From Tulasnella sp. 424 (lineage: Eukaryota; Basidiomycota; Agaricomycetes; Cantharellales; Tulasnellaceae), in the NCBI GenBank assembly GCA_019633425.1, contig WSUB01000014.1, positions 248,001-312,000 on the forward strand: a DNA stretch of 64,000 nt, in the 5' to 3' direction. Below are positions 44,184 to 55,090 of the stretch, piece after piece (position 1 is the stretch's first letter; every line of letters starts with the position of its first letter). The translations under genes and the position numbers were made by a program. The notes under the pieces are model-generated. The model was not told the origin of the DNA and did no database searches. It was given only the letters and a program-made list of their open reading frames with translations.

Positions 44184-45831
44184 ATGCAGTACTCATTCCA
44201 CACCATCCAGGTATTTCCCGTCATCCTACGCGCTATTCAAAGTCCTCGATCTCACATCATCTTCTCTAGTCCAAATACTGGGCCGTCCGTGACATCCTCA
44301 GCCCAGTACGCTCAATCCTGTTCAGCAGCCACCCAGATACTAGGTGCACTTACCGACCCCTGACAACAGGTTCTGCGCGAAAGCAAGTTCAAGGAACATG
44401 GGCGTATCACTCCTGGTTAGTCGTGCAACATCAAATGCTATATCGGGCTGCTTCAGTCTTGCAAACCACTCACGTCGCCCTATCCTACCCTAACCCATAG
44501 AGGAGTTCGTGGCTGCCGGCGACTTTTTGGCGTACAAATTTCCCGTCTGGACGTGGTACGTCTCTCGGGATGTGTTCAATGTCCTTTGTACTCATCACAC
44601 GATCTTTTGACCGTCAGGGAGAAAGCAGAACCGTCCAAGACCAGGGATTTCTTGCCTGCAGACAAGCAGTATCTCCTCACTCGTGGTGGTACGCCTCGTT
44701 GCAGAACCCCATCCTTACTCGCAAATGTGCTAATGTGGCGTGAAACCTGTAGTGCCCTGCCTAAGACGCGCTACCTCACTAGCTTATACGGATGCTGATG
44801 AGGATGCCGAGCGCATGGTGTCTGTCGATCCGTCCTCCACAAACAAGGAAGACGAGTGGGTCGAGACCCACGCTGGGAGGCGTGAGTCGAGTTCGATCCA
44901 TGTCCAACAGTGTGTGCCGTGTTAACACCATTGGAACGCGGACCAGCACCTCCAAACCATCACAACCCTCATGATATCTCAGACATTCCCGATGCAGATG
45001 ACCACGATTCTGACCACGAGCATAATGCGTCTTCGGTGTCGAAACACATGGCTAAGCTCAGTATTTCCGGTGCACCTGCAGCTCATATTCCGGACATCGA
45101 TGACATTCCAGACATGGAGGAGGAAGGGTTGGAAGGTGATGTCGACGACGCAGCGGCAGCGCCCACCGCCACCGCCGGTCCGAGTGGCGCGACCGAAGAA
45201 GGCAAAAATGCCAATCTGCTTTCAGTACGAACCTACGACGTTATGATTACCTACGACAAGCATTACCAGACCCCAAGGATTTGGCTGTACGGATATGATG
45301 AGGTAACGTGCAAAGTCTTGATCATGTAATCTGGGCCGGAGCTTACCCTGCATCAATTCATAGAATCGTCGACCTCTCAAACCGGAACAAATCTTCGAAG
45401 ACGTTTCGGCAGAACACGCTTATAAGACCGTCACGATTGAGCAGTTCCCTCACTCTTCGTTACAAGCGGCCTCAGTTCACCCTTGCAAGCATGCCGAAGT
45501 GATGAAGAAGGTCATCGAACGTTTCAACGCCCACGTGTTAGATGAGCAGCGGAAAGCCAGTGGAGGAGCGCCCCCACCCTCCCCTGCTGCGTCTAAAAGC
45601 CCCAAGGAGCCATCGAAGAAGGGCTGGTTAGGGGGTGCACTGCGGAAAGTGACGGGAACCACCACACCCTCGTCAACGGATAAGGCACCTGAAGCTAGTG
45701 GAACACCAGGAGCGGAGTACGTCGACGATTCGGCGGATGGAATGAGAGTAGACTTCTATTTGGTGGTTTTCCTCAAGTTCATCGCCAGTATTGTGCCAAC
45801 CATCGAGGTGGACTCCACTGCTGCCTTCTAA
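44184..45831 (+). CDS. ATG3: Autophagy E2-like conjugating enzyme ATG3
   Basis: ATG3 transfers ATG8 to phosphatidylethanolamine during autophagy. Exon 1 (44184-44210) reads MQYSFHTIQ, exon 2 (44270-44305) [12 protein letters not shown], exon 3 from 44370 [15 protein letters not shown]; then [42 protein letters not shown], the family N-terminus. An acidic flexible region follows ([32 protein letters not shown]). The catalytic part reads [38 protein letters not shown], and [20 protein letters not shown], where the Cys in HPCKH is the thioester site. A Pro/Ser/Gly-rich stretch of roughly 60 residues sits before the last conserved segment [19 protein letters not shown]. That insert is longer than I recall for yeast. 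The protein ends EVDSTAAF. Confidence 0.93.
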
Positions 45832-46106
45832 GCATAGACGCGTTCGCATTCCATATCACATTTCAATCAATTCATTTTTTTGAGATTTGCTTGCTGTATA
45901 TGTTGGATTTTTGTACATTCATTTCTGTTCCTAGTCTAATTGCAATGGCCTGCGTTGAAGTGTAAATGTGAGTGCTTCATGGGCTTTGTCGGTGTTTACC
46001 TCATTGCTTTCCAGTCCGAAGTCCAAGGCCTCAGTCCGCCACCGCCGAACCCCCTGTCTATCATTCCATTCTACTTCTGACCAAGCGCAATTATTTCAAG
46101 CAACAT
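45832..46106. other. Spacer ATG3 to sorting nexin gene
   Basis: 275 bp with the 3' end of ATG3 and the promoter or 5' leader of the next gene. No other gene is supported. Confidence 0.4.
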
Positions 46107-46863
46107 ATGGCAGGCTACGCGCCCCCTTCCCCTTTTGCTCGTATCGAATCTAGGCCTATAACGCAACCAACAGTACGTATTTATCATCGCGAACGATAAG
46201 GAGGCTCCGCCGCAGTGTTGATAATGCTCCTCCTGTCATGCCTCTCGTTTAGCCTGACGAGATTTACAGTGTACCAGAAAGCTTCCTGGAGATCGAAGTG
46301 CGGAACCCGCAGACTCATGGCTTTGGGAGGAAGATGTATACCGACTACGAAGTCCAGTGCAGGGTATGTCACCCCGACCTCGGCGTCAGCTGGACCGCCA
46401 ACCGCTGCGCGAACTAGCCCCTGTACTCATCCCTTTCACTCTACAGACCAACATACCAGCGTTCAAGCTCACTCGCTCCATAGTTCGAAGACGGTACTCC
46501 GATTTTGAAGCGTTCCGCGATATTCTAGAACGCGAGTCCACTCGGGTCAACATTCCACCGCTACCGGGCAAAGTCTTTACGAACCGCTTCTCCGACGAAG
46601 TCATCGAAGGGAGACGAGAGGGACTGGAGAGGTTCTTGGCTATCGTTGCTGGACATCCGCTACTTCAGGTTCGTCATCTCGCGCAGTACCAGCAGTTCTC
46701 CACAGGAACTGACGCTGCGGGGTTGTTTAACGCTCTAGACTGGAAGCAAGGTGTTGTGCGCATTCCTTCAAGACCCTCAATGGTACATATCGTGATTGCT
46801 CTTCCAGGAGGCGTAAGACTAACCATTCGCTCGCATTCCAGGGATAAGAGCCAGTGGGCATGA
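46107..46863 (+). CDS. SNX3: Sorting nexin SNX3/Grd19-like, PX domain protein
   Basis: A small endosomal protein that binds PI3P through its PX domain and helps retromer recycle cargo. Five exons close in phase: 46107-46172, 46253-46373, 46447-46668, 46739-46782, 46842-46863. The protein reads [14 protein letters not shown], then [40 protein letters not shown], and the PX signature [19 protein letters not shown], with the RRYSDF phosphoinositide-binding motif, then [39 protein letters not shown]. The end is [17 protein letters not shown]. Length (about 157 aa) and content match SNX3 orthologs. Confidence 0.93.
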
Positions 46864-47107
46864 ATTCCTTCAAGGACGTCATTCCGTCCGAAACAGCGTC
46901 TCCACCGCACTCTATATGGTTAGGAAGAAAATGTCGTTACGTATCCCTCCCTTTTTTGGTTATATATTCATATCAACCCATGAATTCGAATCCTGAACTG
47001 TTGGGATGTCTATAGCATTTCCGACGAACTCGAGACGAGAATTCCCTCCCGAAAAAGTGCGAGAGCACCAAAAAAGCAGGCCATAATAGGCTCAAGATAC
47101 TTGCGTA
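46864..47107. other. Convergent spacer
   Basis: 244 bp between convergent 3' ends. Nothing else recognised. Confidence 0.4.
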
Positions 47108-48712
47108 CTATGCCTCCACGGCCGCTGACTCCTTTCGTTCCTTCCGCTCCTTCTTTTCCTTCTTCCTCTCTTTCTCCTTCTTTTCCTTCTCCTTTTTCTC
47201 CTTCTTTTCTTTCTTCAGCTCCTTCTCACCCGAGTCTCGATTTTCCTTGCTCTTCTTTGATTTCTTGGGCTCGACGTCGGCACCGTCCATTCCAGCTGGT
47301 TCGTCGGGAATTGTGGTCTCTGCGATCTCTTTCTCCTTCCTCTTTTCTTTTTTGGCCCGTTTCTCTACCATTTTGGATGACAATTCATCAGCATTGTCTG
47401 CGATGGCGGCGTCTTCGGACTTGTCCTTGCGCTTCTTGTCTTTCTTTTCCTTCTTTTCCTTCTTGGATCGCCTAGAGCAGCGGTGATCAACCACAGCCAG
47501 CGTAGGCTAGGGAAATTCGGACGTACGACTCGGGCAGATCTTCAACGGCAGTATCTATGTCCATCGCATCTGTATCGGGCTTTCCCTAAGACGCACTCAG
47601 TTGAATCCTGTAGTCGTCAGCAATAATCCTTCTGCTTACCGTCAGGTGGTCATCAGAGGACTTCTTCTCTTTCCGCTCCTTCTTTTTATCTTTCTTGTCC
47701 TTCTTGCTTTTCTTTGAATCAGAAGCCGAGTCGACGACAGTAGAGTCAGCGTTCGAGGTCTAGAGAAGGCTTGAGAGTTCGGTAATGACGATACCCATAG
47801 CACCTCCATACCTGTTCAACCTCAGACTTTTCAGAGTGTTTCGTGCGCTTTGACTCCCGCGCGCTATCCGATTGAGTCTGCCATAAACCATGATTAGCAA
47901 GTTCCACGAAATTTGTTGGTACGGGCACAGCGTACCTCCGCATTGTCGAGCTTCCGCTTGTCTCCAGTCTGCTCTTCAGCAGGAGGTGAGGATGGCGATG
48001 GAGAGGGTGCGTTTGAGCCCCATACGCGAGTTGTTCTCATAGGGATCGAGTTGACTCCTGTTGACTGGTTGCGAGGAGGTGGCGGGGGTCGCTGCAAGAG
48101 CCATGTTGCGTTGTTAGCAGAGTCGGTACCTCAAAGAAAGAATAACGACCCACATTTCCATACTGACGATTGTTTGGCCCTCTGTTTCTGTTGTATCCAT
48201 TCGGTGAGCCATACGAAGGCCGTCCGTTCGGGATTTGTCCGTTCGTGTTCGGCGATGGGTTTGGGGCAGCGTTCGGATCGGCATCGAACTGATTCCATCC
48301 GCCGTTTTGACTCGAGCTGTTCTGCTGCCGTTCTTGTTTCGGCTTGTAAACGCTCTTCTGGTATTTCTGATCTTCAGTAATGCAAGTTGTATGTGGTCTT
48401 GTATGTAGAAGACAAAGTCGTCAGGGCATGACTGTCTAAGAAAACTTCGGCTGTACGTACTTCCAATCTGCTGGGGTATGGAAGGTCTTATTGCAGTCTA
48501 GGCAAGTAAATGACGATCCGCATCCGTGAGAATCAAGTTTTGGTTTTTTGACGACGTCGCCGCATCCTGTTCGATCGAGATGAACGTGAGGATCCTGGGT
48601 CAAAGTGAAAGCAGTGACTTTCCACTAACCATCACATCTATGCAAACGTGAAGCCATTCTATTAGCTACGATGAAAAACTAAACGCTGATACACTTACTG
48701 GAATGAGACCAT
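47108..48712 (-). CDS. LYAR-like C2HC zinc finger protein with Lys-rich C-terminus
   Basis: Likely nucleolar, ribosome-biogenesis related by family. The coding exon 1 is 14 nt (48712-48699, MVSF plus two bases) and exon 2 only 8 nt (48637-48630). Joined they read MVSFQCDGCGDVVKKPKLDS, then HGCGSSFTCLDCNKTF, the LYAR zinc finger pattern, followed after an intron by ITEDQKYQKSVYKPKQERQQ, also typical. A Gly/Asn/Pro-rich middle (NTNGQIPNGRPSYGSPNG, RPPPPPRNQ) leads to a long Lys/Glu-rich tail (KKSKKDKKDKKKERKEKKSS, ending KERKESAAVEA), consistent with nucleolar proteins. The stop at 47108 follows GAGGCA. The tail's GAA/AAG runs make a false T/C-rich frame on the + strand. Confidence 0.82.
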
Positions 48713-48913
48713 CTTGGAGGTAGCGGGGGGAAGGGAGATGGAGGGTAATAGGCGCCTCCGTGAAAAATCTCCGGCCGTCAAGTCCGCCGTTCAGGGTCTA
48801 TGTCAGGGACCACAAGCACGCCAACACGAAAGCGATCATCCACCCACACTCGACCTTAAAGTCGAAACCGTCGAGCTCAAAAGCGAGCCAGGCGACGATT
48901 CTATTGTACAACT
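48713..48913. promoter_or_regulatory. Divergent promoter between LYAR-like and CLC genes
   Basis: 201 bp separate the two inferred starts. No clear TATA element. Confidence 0.4.
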
Positions 48914-51900
48914 ATGGCGCATGTAGTGGAGGAGGAGGAGCTGGAGAGCATCAGGTAGGTACTTCAAGCTTTATTGCAATATCGACTGGACCTCACCCAA
49001 ATGTTTGCAGGCGTTACGAGGATTTCACGACGATAGGTACGGTATAGCCCAACACCGACCTTGGCCAATACTGAGCCACTTCATCCTCTAGACTGGATAC
49101 AAGACTCCATCCTCGAACGTAATCGTCGCCTGCGGGATGACCGTGAAATAGCCACATCGCTCCGAGGCGCACACGGCGAAATCACACAACAATGGGTATG
49201 GGCGCAACTTCTGAGGCTATCTTCAGCTGGCCAAAGCTGGTTCGTCGTGTCACTGGCAGGTGGGTCCGCTATGCGAGCCTTTGCTCAACGTGTCTCTCAA
49301 GCCTGACTGTGTTCTTGCAGGGATATGTATTGGGCTGAACGCCGCGTTAATAGCCATCTTGACAGAATGGCTCTCAGACCTCAAAATGGGTTATTGCTCG
49401 GATGGGTGGTGGCTCAACCAAGAATTCTGTTGTTGGGAGATTGAGACAGATGGAGAGGGGGCTTGCGCAGCGTGGAAGCCTTGGACAAAGTATACGGCCG
49501 GGATGTGGTTTATTTATACTACAATTGCTGTAAGTATGCCTCGGTATAGATCTGTATTCCTTAATGACAAGCAGAAATGCTCATTTCGCGTGATCCTTAG
49601 TCGCTATTCGCCTACACTGCTGCACACCTGGTCCGTTCCTTTGCTCCCTACGCTGCGGGTTCCGGTATATCAGAAATCAAGTGCATTATCTCCGGATTTG
49701 TCATGAAAGGCTATCTAGGACTCGGGACGCTCGTCATCAAAAGCCTGACACTGGTAGGTCAACGTTAAGCTCGCCGAAGCACGGCCAAATGGTTCTAATT
49801 ATCGCCATAGCCTCTCGTCATTGCATCCGGCCTTTCTGTCGGCAAAGAAGGCCCATCGGTTCACGTAGCGTGCTGTATTGGGAATGTTGTTGCTCGGCTT
49901 TTCCCCCGGTTCGCTCGTAGCCAAGGTCCGCCGCCGCCGTTCAAACGCGAGAGCCAAGAATATTGACAAATTCTGGAAATAGGGAAAATGCGGGAGATTA
50001 TCACAGCAGCTAGCGCAGCAGGCGTAGGGGTCGCTTTCGGCTCTCCTATCGGGGGAGTTCTATTTTCCATTGAAGAAATGAGCAACGCATTCAGTATTAA
50101 GACGATGTGGCGTAGCTTCTTCTGCGCTCTCGTTGCCACTGTCACTCTATCAGTGAGCTGCACATATGTACGTTCATGTATTGAGTTGACTGACTGGCGT
50201 GTCTCTAGGCGATGAATCCTTACAGAACTGGGAAACTCGTACTCTTCCAAGTCACATACGATCGTGACTGGCATTTCTTTGAGATCATCTTCTTCGTCAT
50301 CATTGGTTTATTTGGGGTAAGATAACTGCGCTCAGGACTTCGCAGCCCTGCTTACGACTGACGCTATCCTTTCAAGGGGCTGTATGGCGTCTTTGTGACT
50401 CGGTTCAACTTACAAGTTGCCGCGTTCCGAAGAAAGCATTTGACTGCCTACCCCATCACCGAAGCGGTTACCCTCGCGGGCCTGACAGCTGTGTTCGGTT
50501 ATTTCAATCGCTTCCTCCGAATCGACATGACAGAAAGTCTGTACATCCTCTTCAAGGAATGCGAAGGTGGAGGCGATTATGAAAGCCTTTGTCAGTAAGT
50601 TGTCGCAGCGATGATCGTCGGGCATCTGTTCATTACTTACCTGCCTATCATGCAGATCTGCGGCACAATGGCCAATGGTCAACTCTCTCCTCTTGGCCAC
50701 TGTGTTCCGGTTTGGTTTTGTAATTCTGTCGTACGGCTCAAAAGTACCTGCCGGTATCTTCGTCCCTTCCATGGCAATAGGTGCTACATTTGGAAGGATG
50801 GTCGGTATCATCGTAAAGGCCATGTATCGGTAAGGTGTTTCGGCTGTCGAATTCTTACAGTCTCTGAAGCTCGTGTGTTTAGGTCCCACCCGACATCCGG
50901 CATCTTTGCTGCCTGCGATCCGGATGTACCCTGTATCACTCCTGGAACCTACGCCCTCCTTGGAGCCGCTGCTGCCTTGAGGTATGGCGAAAAACCCCCA
51001 GTTTCCGCCTCTGTCTGACACGACATACATATAGTGGCGTGATGCGGATCACTGTCTGTGTTGTTGTCATTATGTTCGAGCTAACGGGTGCCTTGACATA
51101 TATCCTGCCAACCATGGTACGCAGACAAGTGTTCCCTCCCAGGTTTTGCCTCACAGAACCGCTAATTCCATTATGGGTAGATTGTTCTACTAGTAACCAA
51201 ATCGGTCGGCGACTGGTTTGACGCGGAGGGAATTGCCGATGAAATGATCAAGTTCAACGGATTCCCCTACTTGACGAAGAATGAACATGCATTCGATATC
51301 CCTGGTAACTAATAGCACGCCGAGCCTCACCTATTCAGCACTTACCTTTTCGTTGATAATGTAGTCTCTCGGGTCATGCGGACGGAGCTTCAGACATTGC
51401 CTGCAACCGGATTGCAGCTCCCTGCAGTCGGTAAGTCTCCTGAAGCCAATTTCTGGGTTACAGTAACTGATGGACTCGTAAATCTCCCGTTAGTGGACAG
51501 GATTAACAGTACCGCCGTCAAGGGATTCCCAATCGTGACGCCAGACGATCAACGTACTCTTCTAGGCTACATAGGAAGAACCGAACTGAACTATGTCCTG
51601 CGTAGGCACCCTCTCTTTACGTTGGTCGATATAATATCTGACTTGATTTTCAGAAAAGGCGAATCGGGGACGGCACGTGCATTCAGATACCCGTTGCACA
51701 TTCATTCCAGATCCTTCGTCCGCGGCCCCAATGGCGGATGGCCTTGTTCCTCATCTAACTGACCCTGATGTCATACATGGAATGGACGAAGATGACCCGT
51801 TGGAGATGTCAGTTTCAACTGCCATGGACGACGTCCTGGATTTTGGACCTTGGGTGAACCAGGTGAGGGCAAACATTCGAATTGTCCATATTGTCCAAGT

Positions 51901-52294
51901 TGTTTTGGTTCACTCAGCGCTCTGCTTTCCTAGACACCAATTACAGTTGCTCCACAACTACCCTTAGAGGTTGTAATCCAGCTTTTCAGACAACTGGGGT
52001 GAGCTGTCTGCATTGGTTCTGGTCGAGGCGTCATAGCTGATATACGCACTCTTTAGGCCAAGGGTCATTCTTGTTGAACAGCACGGTGCTCTGGTCGGAC
52101 TGATAACAGTGAAGGATGTTCTTCGATTCATTGCCGCCGCGGAACACGCTTCTAGCTCCGATCAAAACGCTGACACTGTGGGGGTCCTGCAAGGGGTTCT
52201 AGAGGAGGCGTGGTTATGGACATCAGAATGCTTGGAATCTGTACAACGGTGGGTTTCAAATACTTCCTCATCCTTCCAAGGTCGTTCGCGGTAG
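48914..52294 (+). CDS. CLC-family chloride channel / Cl-/H+ exchanger with C-terminal CBS domains
   Basis: Membrane protein for chloride transport in Golgi/endosome-type compartments (closest to the GEF1/CLC-3-5 group). The start at 48914 reads [39 protein letters not shown]. Membrane motifs in order: [40 protein letters not shown] (chloride site region), [20 protein letters not shown] (gating Glu in GKEGP), [60 protein letters not shown]. Two CBS-like parts follow, [20 protein letters not shown] and [20 protein letters not shown]. Residue spacing agrees with eukaryotic CLCs. About 18 short introns; a 26-nt exon codes YEDFTTI near the N-terminus. Start could be further upstream. Confidence 0.92.
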
Positions 52295-52690
52295 ACGTCT
52301 GTGAACCTTTTTACCGTCTTTGCTCTTGTTTATTTTACCTCGATAAATTATTCGCCGTCTCGCCACGTGGGTTTTGTTTGCTATTCCAGGCTATTTCCGC
52401 CTTTGATTTTGCCCGCCACCAACACCACTCGCTACTACTCGTTTGAAGTTTTACGATGAGCCCCAGTGGAGATGCAGGTCAGCAGCCACCCGCATTTCGC
52501 TGAATCCCACTGATAGTAGATGTTTGATTGCCCCAGTGAACTGGTAAGGTTTTGAAAACACCACCACCGACAAACAACGCTGCTGACCTTCCGAAGCCCC
52601 GTTTGCAACGGTCAAGTCCTCGAGAAGAACATCAACGGCCATATCGACTCTAGCTGCAGATACTATCTAGTTGCTGCTGGACCTGCCGAG
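52295..52690. other. Spacer CLC to MGS1
   Basis: 396 bp without a supported gene; promoter of MGS1 expected here. Confidence 0.4.
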
Positions 52691-54749
52691 ATGAGTGGAT
52701 CATCGAAAGGAAAGGCAAGCCGAACAGCCGGAAAACCGTCAAAAGAGGTTCCCCTGGCACCCATATTTTCGCAAGTCAAGCCTAAACGCCCGGCTCCCCC
52801 GTCATCACCAGAAATCAAGGATGAGATTGAGATATCAGATTCCGAAGCACCTCCCCAAGCATCAACATCAAAATCCGATTCCTTGAGCAGCCGACCTCCA
52901 CCGTTCAAGAAACCGCGAACAGTCTTGTCAAATATTCAGGCCGCGGCTCCTTTGGCAGAACGAATGCGACCACAGTCTTTAGATGATGTCATTGGGCATG
53001 AACACATTACCGGGCGGGATAGCCTTCTTCGCAGTCTGATGAGTGGGGGAGGAACGGGGAGCCTAATTTTGGTCAGCACACCGCCCACCTATCCACCTGC
53101 TTAGACGTCTGACTGTATATTTTAGTGGGGCCCAGCGGGATGTGGTGTGTAGGAACACTTTTATTTTGCGGATTGCCTCTTATCCGTTTGTAACCCTAGG
53201 CAAGACGACCCTGGCCCGATTGCTTGCAAAAGAGTCAGGAGCGCGAATGGTAGAACTGAGCGCGACCTCCAGCGGGACACAAGAGGTCCGAGCGGCCTTC
53301 GAGGAAGCCAAGAACAGCTTGAAACTGACGGGAAGGCAGGTTCCGCGCCCTCGATTCTGAAGGGGCAAAATTTGGATGACACCACTCTGTAGGAGGACCG
53401 TCCTCTTCATGGACGAGATACATCGTTTTAACAAGTCCCAGCAGGTAAGAGTGGAGACCATTACTGTGCTTTCCGTCTGACCCAATGATCTTGGCAGGAC
53501 TTGTTCTTACCCTACGTCGAACAAGGATTAGTGCAGCTTGTTGGAGCAACCACCGAAAATCCTTCTTTCAGAATCAACAATGCGCTACTATCACGTTGCC
53601 GGTGAATACTTGTTTGAAACCAGGCCGATCATTCTCGTTGACATCCCATCTAGCGTGTTTGTTCTAGAGCGTTTGACTGATGAAAACATGCGAGCCATTC
53701 TGGAGCGCACCTTACAGAAGGTCGTGCCTAACAGTCACTCCGAGCCACCAAGAGCCGGTACTCCAGAACCTCCCGCGTCGTCGCCGTTAACAACCGATCG
53801 TCTTCATAGCGTCTCGGATAATATCCTTAACGCGATTGTAAGGTACTCCCAAGGTGACGCACGGACGGCCCTCTCTCTTCTCGAACTAGCCATCAATGCT
53901 CCGCCGTCGACAAACGAAGAAACACTCTTAAAGAACTTGAAAAAGAGTGTCGTTGCTCGGTTCGTACTTGGCTCTCCTCTCACTAGCCAGGGTTGTCTCA
54001 TTTAGCTTCTTTCAAGTTTTGACCGGACTGGTGACGACCACTATGATATGATCTCGGCACTTCACAAGAGTGTGCGCGGAAGCGACGGCAGCGCTGCTAT
54101 GTATTGGTTGGCGAGGTGAGTCTCCCCGACTCTGGCGCGTCTTGAAAGATGAACAAACACCTACTCTTAGAATGTTGACGGCTGGAGAAGATCCTTTGTA
54201 CATTGCTCGCCGATGTATTGTTATGGCTTCCGAAGACATTGGGTTGGCCAACGATCGTGCACTGCCAATGGCCATCGCAGCATATAATGCTTGTCAGATC
54301 ATTGGGATGCCGGAATGTCGGATTAATCTCGCGCATCTGGTGGCCTATCTAGCAGAGTCTCCGAAATCCACAAGATCGTATGAAGCCTACAATCGGGTAA
54401 GGGTTTTTATGCCGCGCTACATTGGATATCGCTGAACCGGCATATTCCGAAGGCGGAAGAAGCCGCCAAGGAAGACCCTGCCATCCCAGTGCCGCTCAAC
54501 ATATGCAACGCCCCGACTGGCTTGATGAAGGAGCTGGGATATGGTCGAGGATATTTGTACAACCCATCATACGCCCATCCAGTACACAATGACTTCTTGC
54601 CTCTGCAGTATAAACAGGAACGTTTCCTTCGAGAGGAGGGTGACGTAGAGGGTAAGGTGTGGGATGAGGATCTTTTGAGGCAATGGGAATACATGGATAA
54701 TAACGGTGGAGACTGGGAGGGCCGGTCGAAGGTCGAAAAGACGGGGTGA
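52691..54749 (+). CDS. MGS1: MGS1/WRNIP1 AAA+ ATPase, replication-fork maintenance
   Basis: Homolog of yeast Mgs1 and human WRNIP1, which act at stalled forks. The N-terminus ([18 protein letters not shown]) is disordered and lacks an obvious UBZ finger. The core begins [40 protein letters not shown] (Walker A, with a 19-nt exon 53126-53144 coding WGPAGC), [40 protein letters not shown] (Walker B), [20 protein letters not shown] (sensor 1), [57 protein letters not shown] (MgsA-type C-terminal region), then [18 protein letters not shown]. The end is GRSKVEKTG. Motif order and length fit the family. Confidence 0.95.
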
Positions 54750-55090
54750 TTACAGCCACGTTTTCTGGGTCGTATATAGGTGGGTTTTTCAATTGTCCAT
54801 TGCACGTGAGCTCTGACCCCTATGGTTCTATTCCGTCCTTCGAAGCCTAGCTATCGTAAGAATTGTATAGGAAGCCGCACCTTTACCTCGTTTTCTGGAT
54901 TCAGGGATTCTCAATGTGGATCTGAGTCAACCTCGTGGCACCCCACATATTCCCACTGAAAACAGGGATGCACAACACGACAACTGTACCTGACAGAACT
55001 AAATATAAATATGCCAGTCTCTCGATGCTTTCATGCTTCCCGTCTCAGATCTCTCCCCCCCCCCCCCCCGGGAACTAAATCTCTCTTGAG
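54750..55090. other. Spacer with C15 run before P450-1
   Basis: The region holds a run of 15 C at 55055-55069, only 21 nt before the start codon of the next gene. No gene is supported. Confidence 0.45.

Noticed and set aside
44553..45246. Separate short plus-strand genes
   Set aside because: They are intron read-through or other-frame fragments of ATG3.
47101..47486. Ser/Phe/Pro-rich plus-strand frames
   Set aside because: Antisense of the Lys/Glu-rich tail of the LYAR-like gene.
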